Made by a program: the position numbers and the translations under genes. 64,000 bases of DNA from Flavobacterium sp. (lineage in GTDB: Bacteria; Bacteroidota; Bacteroidia; Flavobacteriales; Flavobacteriaceae). Positions 59,815 through 64,000 of this stretch are shown here, one piece after another. The DNA is taken from positions 1,114,151-1,178,150 of the forward strand of contig NZ_JAGIAV010000001.1 of NCBI RefSeq assembly GCF_017744675.1, given 5' to 3'. Below the pieces are notes generated by a model. The model had not been told where the DNA came from. It saw only the letters and a program-made list of their open reading frames with translations, and made no database searches. Position 1 is the first letter of the stretch. Each line of letters opens with the position of its first letter.

Positions 59815-62800
59815 ATGAAATTGACAAAATTATTTATTTTTTGTGTTTCGTCTTTACTGTTTTCTGTTGTCGCATTAGCTCAGGATGTGACTATAAATGG
59901 AATCATTAGTGACGAAAGTGGATTACCCGTCCCAGGTGCGACGGTTTTGGTAAAAGGAACCAATAAAGCTACTGCATCTGACTTTGATGGGAAATTTCAG
60001 ATTAGTGCTCCCTCTAACGGAACTTTGACAATTAGTTTTGTTGGTTTTAAGACACTAAACGAGGCTGTTAATGGAAGGACAAAGATTAATGTGCTTCTTA
60101 CAGCAACATCTCAAAACCTGAACGAGGTTGTTGTAGTAGGTTATGGTACTCAGAAAAAAGGTCTGATTACTGGTGCTTCGACAAATCTTAAAGGAGAAAC
60201 GATTAAGGAGCTAAATACAGGATCTGCGATGGAAGCGCTTCAAGGTATAGCTCCCGGTATTAGCATTACAAGAACAAATGGCTCGCCTGGTGCTGGTACT
60301 AAAGTAACTATTCGTGGATTGGGTACAAATGGAAATTCAAATCCTTTGTATATCGTTGATGGTATTTCTGTTGGTAATATTGATTATTTGAGCCCTTCAG
60401 ATATAGAATCTATTGATGTGTTAAAAGATGCGGCTTCTGCAGCAATTTACGGATCTAGGGCAGCTAACGGTGTTGTATTGGTTACAACGGTAAAAGGAAA
60501 AAAAGGGAGAGCGGCGAGAATTAGTTATGATAGTTACTACGGTATCCAGAATATCTATAAAAATTTAGATCCTTTGAATGCTCAGGAGTATATGTATATT
60601 ATGGATGAAGGAAGGGTAAATGACGGACTGCCTCGTCAGGATTGGAAAGCTGTTTTAAGCAATAATTCATGGTTGAGAACCCAATATCCAGGTGCCGATA
60701 CGCAATTAGGAAATGACGTCTGGGGAATGCTGCAAAATGGGTGGACAGGAACAAACTGGATTGATGAAATGAGTAAAAAAGATGCTCCGGTCATGAATCA
60801 TTCTCTTAATATTACAGGAGGTAGTGAAGACATAACTTATGCATTAGGGGTTTCGTATTTTGATCAAGATGGTATTATAGGAGGAAATCTTGTAGATGCT
60901 GGTTTTAAAAGGCTGACTACTAGATTAAATACTCAAATGGTCTTAAAAAAGAATGAAAGCCATAGCATTATTACAGTAGGAGAAAATGTTACGTATACTA
61001 ATTCTCAGAACAGAGGAGTTTCTAATGGTAATATCTATGGGAATGATTTGCATAATGCATTAACGGCAAATCCTCTGCAGCCAGCTTATTGGCAAACTTC
61101 TATTGATAGAAATATTGACAAATTCGGATTTACTCCAACTTTAGAAGGAATTTCTACAGGACAGACAAATCCATTAGCGGTGATGTATTACAGAAGTAAT
61201 TATAATTATCCAAAAGATAATAGAATTACTGGGAATGCATTTTTAGAAATCGAACCGATTAAGGATCTGAAATTTAAAACGGTTTATGGAATTGATTCAT
61301 GGTTTGGGTATGGTAGATCTATGAGCCCATCATATGGGTTGGGGGTACTTTATTCAAAGTTAAATAATGGAGCATCTCAATATTCATACATTGGAGCAAA
61401 TTCAACTTGGACAAATACTGTCTCATATAAAAAGCAATTTGGGAATCATAATATATCTGCTGTTGCAGGAACTGAATTAATTCAATATTTGGTGAATAAC
61501 AATGTTAGTGGTTCACGAAACAATTTAACATTTGGAGAAGATCCAAAATATGCGTACTTAAACAATACAGCTCCAAAAACAATTAATGATCTTTCGACTA
61601 ATGGAATGGATACTTCAGCTGGAGGTGGCGGTATTATGTCGTATTTTGCTAGAGCACAATATGATTATAAAGAAAAATACCTTCTTTCGGCTACAATACG
61701 TGCCGATGGCTCTTCTAACTTCGCTGAAGGAAAACGATGGGGGTATTTTCCTTCTGTTTCTGCAGGTTGGGTAATTACAAAAGAGGATTTTATGGAAAGC
61801 TCTTCTAAGTGGCTAAATTCATTAAAATTAAGAGGAAGCTGGGGGCAAAACGGTAACCAAGATATTCCTAATTTTTATTATTCTTCAAATATCGCGTATG
61901 TTTTTCCAGGATACTTCTTCGGAGATACAAAGCCAGTTTCAGGAACAACAGCTTATCCAGCTAGAGTTACCAATCCTAATTTAACTTGGGAAACATCAGA
62001 GCAATTAGATTTTGGTCTTGATGCAAGTATGTTCGATTCAAGATTGAACGTAACTCTTGATTGGTATAATAAAACAACTAAAGACTGGCTGGTTTTAGCA
62101 GCAGGTAGAGGAACGGATGGAGCAGCGCCAGCGTATATTAATGGAGGAGATATCGAAAACAAAGGTTTTGAGTTTTCTGTAAATTGGAGTGATAAAGTTG
62201 GAGGCTTTAAATATGGAGCTACTGTAAGTGGAGCTTTCAATAAAAACAAAGTTACTAAAATTGCAAATGCTGACGGAATATTACATGGTCCTTCTAACGT
62301 ATTATCGCAAGGAACTGGGGAGATTTCAAGAGGACAAGTAGGACTGCCATTAGGGTATTTCTACGGCTTTAAGACTGCAGGCATTTTACAGAATCAAAAA
62401 GAAGTTGACGAATACGTAGGTCCAAATGGACAGCCTTACTTTAGTGATCAGCGTCCTGGAGATGTTCGTTTTGTTGACCAAAATAATGATGGTGTTATTG
62501 ATGAGAAAGACAAAGGTTACTTAGGAAATCCAAACCCTGATTTTGAATTGGGGATTCAATTAAATTTTGAATATAAAAATGTTTATGTGAATACTACTAT
62601 GGCTGGTAAATTTGGTATGCAGGTTATGCAGTCATACAGATCTTTTGCAGATAGTCCTGCTCAGAATTATACTTCTGATGTTTTTGATCGTTGGCATGGA
62701 GAAGGCACATCTACTAAAATGCCTAGATTAAGTTCAACTTCAAACAGAAATACACAGTTTTTGTCTGATATCTACATGCAAAATGCAGATTATTTAAGAA

Positions 62801-63039
62801 TAAATAACTTAACGGTAGGTTATAACTTCAATGAAATATTAAAAGATTTCAAATTTATCACTAATCTTAAATTTTATGTTGCAGTAAACAACCTATATAC
62901 ATTTACTAAATATGATGGTATGGATCCAGAAGTTCGTTGGTCAGGAGATAACACAAATGCTCCATGGGCTTCAGGAATTGATTTAGGTTTGTATCCACAA
63001 GCTAGAACGGTGATGTTTGGTATAAGTGCTGATTTTTAA
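59815..63039 (+). CDS. SusC/RagA-family TonB-linked outer-membrane protein
   Basis: A 1074-residue TonB-dependent transporter. Signal MKLTKLFIFCVSSLLFSVVALAQ; carboxypeptidase-regulatory-like domain (VNG-type GIISDESGLPVPGATVLVKGTN, about 25-105); TonB-box region NEVVVVGYGTQKKG; plug with VDGISV and SAAIYGSRAANGVVLVTT; then the barrel ending ARTVMFGISADF. It imports oligosaccharide- or peptide-type ligands with its SusD partner, whose gene follows after 16 bases. The substrate cannot be read from the sequence. Confidence 0.94.
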   Translation: MKLTKLFIFCVSSLLFSVVALAQDVTINGIISDESGLPVPGATVLVKGTNKATASDFDGKFQISAPSNGTLTISFVGFKTLNEAVNGRTKINVLLTATSQNLNEVVVVGYGTQKKGLITGASTNLKGETIKELNTGSAMEALQGIAPGISITRTNGSPGAGTKVTIRGLGTNGNSNPLYIVDGISVGNIDYLSPSDIESIDVLKDAASAAIYGSRAANGVVLVTTVKGKKGRAARISYDSYYGIQNIYKNLDPLNAQEYMYIMDEGRVNDGLPRQDWKAVLSNNSWLRTQYPGADTQLGNDVWGMLQNGWTGTNWIDEMSKKDAPVMNHSLNITGGSEDITYALGVSYFDQDGIIGGNLVDAGFKRLTTRLNTQMVLKKNESHSIITVGENVTYTNSQNRGVSNGNIYGNDLHNALTANPLQPAYWQTSIDRNIDKFGFTPTLEGISTGQTNPLAVMYYRSNYNYPKDNRITGNAFLEIEPIKDLKFKTVYGIDSWFGYGRSMSPSYGLGVLYSKLNNGASQYSYIGANSTWTNTVSYKKQFGNHNISAVAGTELIQYLVNNNVSGSRNNLTFGEDPKYAYLNNTAPKTINDLSTNGMDTSAGGGGIMSYFARAQYDYKEKYLLSATIRADGSSNFAEGKRWGYFPSVSAGWVITKEDFMESSSKWLNSLKLRGSWGQNGNQDIPNFYYSSNIAYVFPGYFFGDTKPVSGTTAYPARVTNPNLTWETSEQLDFGLDASMFDSRLNVTLDWYNKTTKDWLVLAAGRGTDGAAPAYINGGDIENKGFEFSVNWSDKVGGFKYGATVSGAFNKNKVTKIANADGILHGPSNVLSQGTGEISRGQVGLPLGYFYGFKTAGILQNQKEVDEYVGPNGQPYFSDQRPGDVRFVDQNNDGVIDEKDKGYLGNPNPDFELGIQLNFEYKNVYVNTTMAGKFGMQVMQSYRSFADSPAQNYTSDVFDRWHGEGTSTKMPRLSSTSNRNTQFLSDIYMQNADYLRINNLTVGYNFNEILKDFKFITNLKFYVAVNNLYTFTKYDGMDPEVRWSGDNTNAPWASGIDLGLYPQARTVMFGISADF

Positions 63040-63055
63040 TATAAATACAATTACA

Positions 63056-64000
63056 ATGAAAAAAATAAAATATTTAGTAGCAATTTCGGCTGTATTTATG
63101 GTAACAAGCTGTGATGATTATCTTGATACTGATAATTTGACAGAAAAGAGTTTAGAGAATTTTTACAAGACACCTCAAGATATTGAAGAAGCAACTGCTG
63201 GAGTTTACAACGCTATTTATACCAATAATGTGCATAGTGAAGAGCAGATTGCGGCTAACCTGATGGATAATATGATGCTAGGAGGAGGTGGTCCTGATGA
63301 TAAAACTGCTAAATGGGTTGATAATTTTGAAGATCCTGTAGATGATACCTATTTAGATTTGTGGGTTCAATCGTATAGAGGTATCGCTCGAACAAATGCA
63401 ATTATAGAAAAAACACCTGCAGCAGACTTTAAGACTTATTTTAATACTCCCGCTGAAGCTGAGCAGTTTAAGCAACAGGCAATTGGTGAAGCGTATTTCA
63501 TGAGAGCGTTTTTCTACTTCAGATTGGCTAAATTTTTTGGTGGAGTTCCATTAATAACAACTATTGATGGAAAAAAAGACGGGCCAAGAAATACTTATAC
63601 TGAAACATTTGCGCAGATTGCATCAGATTTAAAAAAGGCAATCGAAACAATGCCGGCAACTCCTTTTCCAAGTATTCCAACATCAAGATATGGACATGCT
63701 AATAAATGGGTTGCGGAAGCTTATATAGGACGTGTATTTTTATTTTATACAGGCTATATGACTAATATTGAGAAGCAAACTACTGAGGAATTGCCTTTGG
63801 CAGAAGGAGGATCTTTAAATGCAACACAAGTGGCAAGTTATTTAACCGACTGTATGACTAATAGTGGTCACGCTCTTGTTTCTGATTTTAGAAATCTTTG
63901 GCCTTATTCTTATGTTAATAAAGCTTCTGGAAACAATGTTTTGCCATGGGCCGCAACAGAAGGTTTGTCATGGGTGGGGCAAGACGGTGCTAGTCCAACA
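63056..64000 (+). CDS. SusD/RagB-family lipoprotein (3' end outside window)
   Basis: 315 codons to the window end. Signal MKKIKYLVAISAVFMVTSC gives a lipidated Cys at 19; the mature start DDYLDTDNLTEKSLENFYKTPQDIEEATAGVYNAIY is the SusD-like N-terminal TPR region. GEAYFMRAFFYFRLAKFFGGVPLI is the family hallmark. It caps the SusC barrel and binds the ligand. Partial only because the window ends. Confidence 0.93.
   Translation, partial: MKKIKYLVAISAVFMVTSCDDYLDTDNLTEKSLENFYKTPQDIEEATAGVYNAIYTNNVHSEEQIAANLMDNMMLGGGGPDDKTAKWVDNFEDPVDDTYLDLWVQSYRGIARTNAIIEKTPAADFKTYFNTPAEAEQFKQQAIGEAYFMRAFFYFRLAKFFGGVPLITTIDGKKDGPRNTYTETFAQIASDLKKAIETMPATPFPSIPTSRYGHANKWVAEAYIGRVFLFYTGYMTNIEKQTTEELPLAEGGSLNATQVASYLTDCMTNSGHALVSDFRNLWPYSYVNKASGNNVLPWAATEGLSWVGQDGASPT

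Noticed and set aside
1..64000. CRISPR arrays, tRNA or rRNA genes
   Set aside because: No direct-repeat/spacer series and no cloverleaf or rRNA-like sequence was recognised on either strand; small structured RNAs cannot be excluded by eye.

Overview
The window is a low-GC chromosomal segment of a gliding, Bacteroidota-type bacterium, almost certainly a Flavobacterium close to F. johnsoniae. The evidence is the presence of gldE-gldD, gldJ, porU-porV, a SusC/SusD pair, A-rich gene starts without Shine-Dalgarno sequences, and repeated TAnnTTTG (-7) promoter elements of the Bacteroidota primary sigma factor. No tRNA, rRNA, CRISPR array or prophage was seen.

Layout. 0-4.2 kb: a decaying Rhs polymorphic-toxin locus. 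Toxin tails and an out-of-frame Rhs core fragment alternate with small lipoprotein or membrane genes that look like immunity genes, and the same linker sequences recur between the modules. 4.2-7.2 kb: metE (cobalamin-independent methionine synthase) divergent from an Lrp/AsnC regulator, with a palindrome over the likely metE start site. 7.4-12.8 kb: dgt, a DUF3078 protein, dxs, a TonB-C-like lipoprotein and tadA. 13-21.2 kb: a giant alpha-2-macroglobulin lipoprotein and pbpC, the usual envelope-defence pair. 21.3-27 kb: RNase G, a 30-residue basic protein and HU on the minus strand; mutY, ssb, gldE and gldD on the plus strand.

27-36.4 kb: AT-rich hypothetical genes, a heavy-metal-associated lipoprotein, a DMT exporter, a catalytic/non-catalytic M16 peptidase pair, rplU-rpmA and an orphan membrane protein. 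36.4-37.8 kb: a complete IS3-family (IS150-like) element with a -1 frameshift signal, inserted into the loop of a transcription terminator with a 3-bp target duplication. 37.9-48.1 kb: an AsmA-like protein, a MiaE-like hydroxylase, a glycosyltransferase, an M1 peptidase, pdhC-pdhA and cdd. 48.2-56.5 kb: porV and porU, divergent from gldJ, then murF. 56.6-64 kb: a membrane-spanning beta-propeller/LuxR regulator divergent from a susC-susD pair, with susD cut by the window end.

How genes work together. PorU and PorV process and hold type IX secretion cargo, and GldJ, GldD and GldE serve the gliding/secretion machine. The A2M protein and PbpC protect and repair the cell wall. PdhA and PdhC supply two of the pyruvate dehydrogenase subunits. 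The last locus looks like a nutrient-responsive outer-membrane uptake system. Several families of dispersed intergenic palindromes sit at gene ends and often act as apparent terminators.
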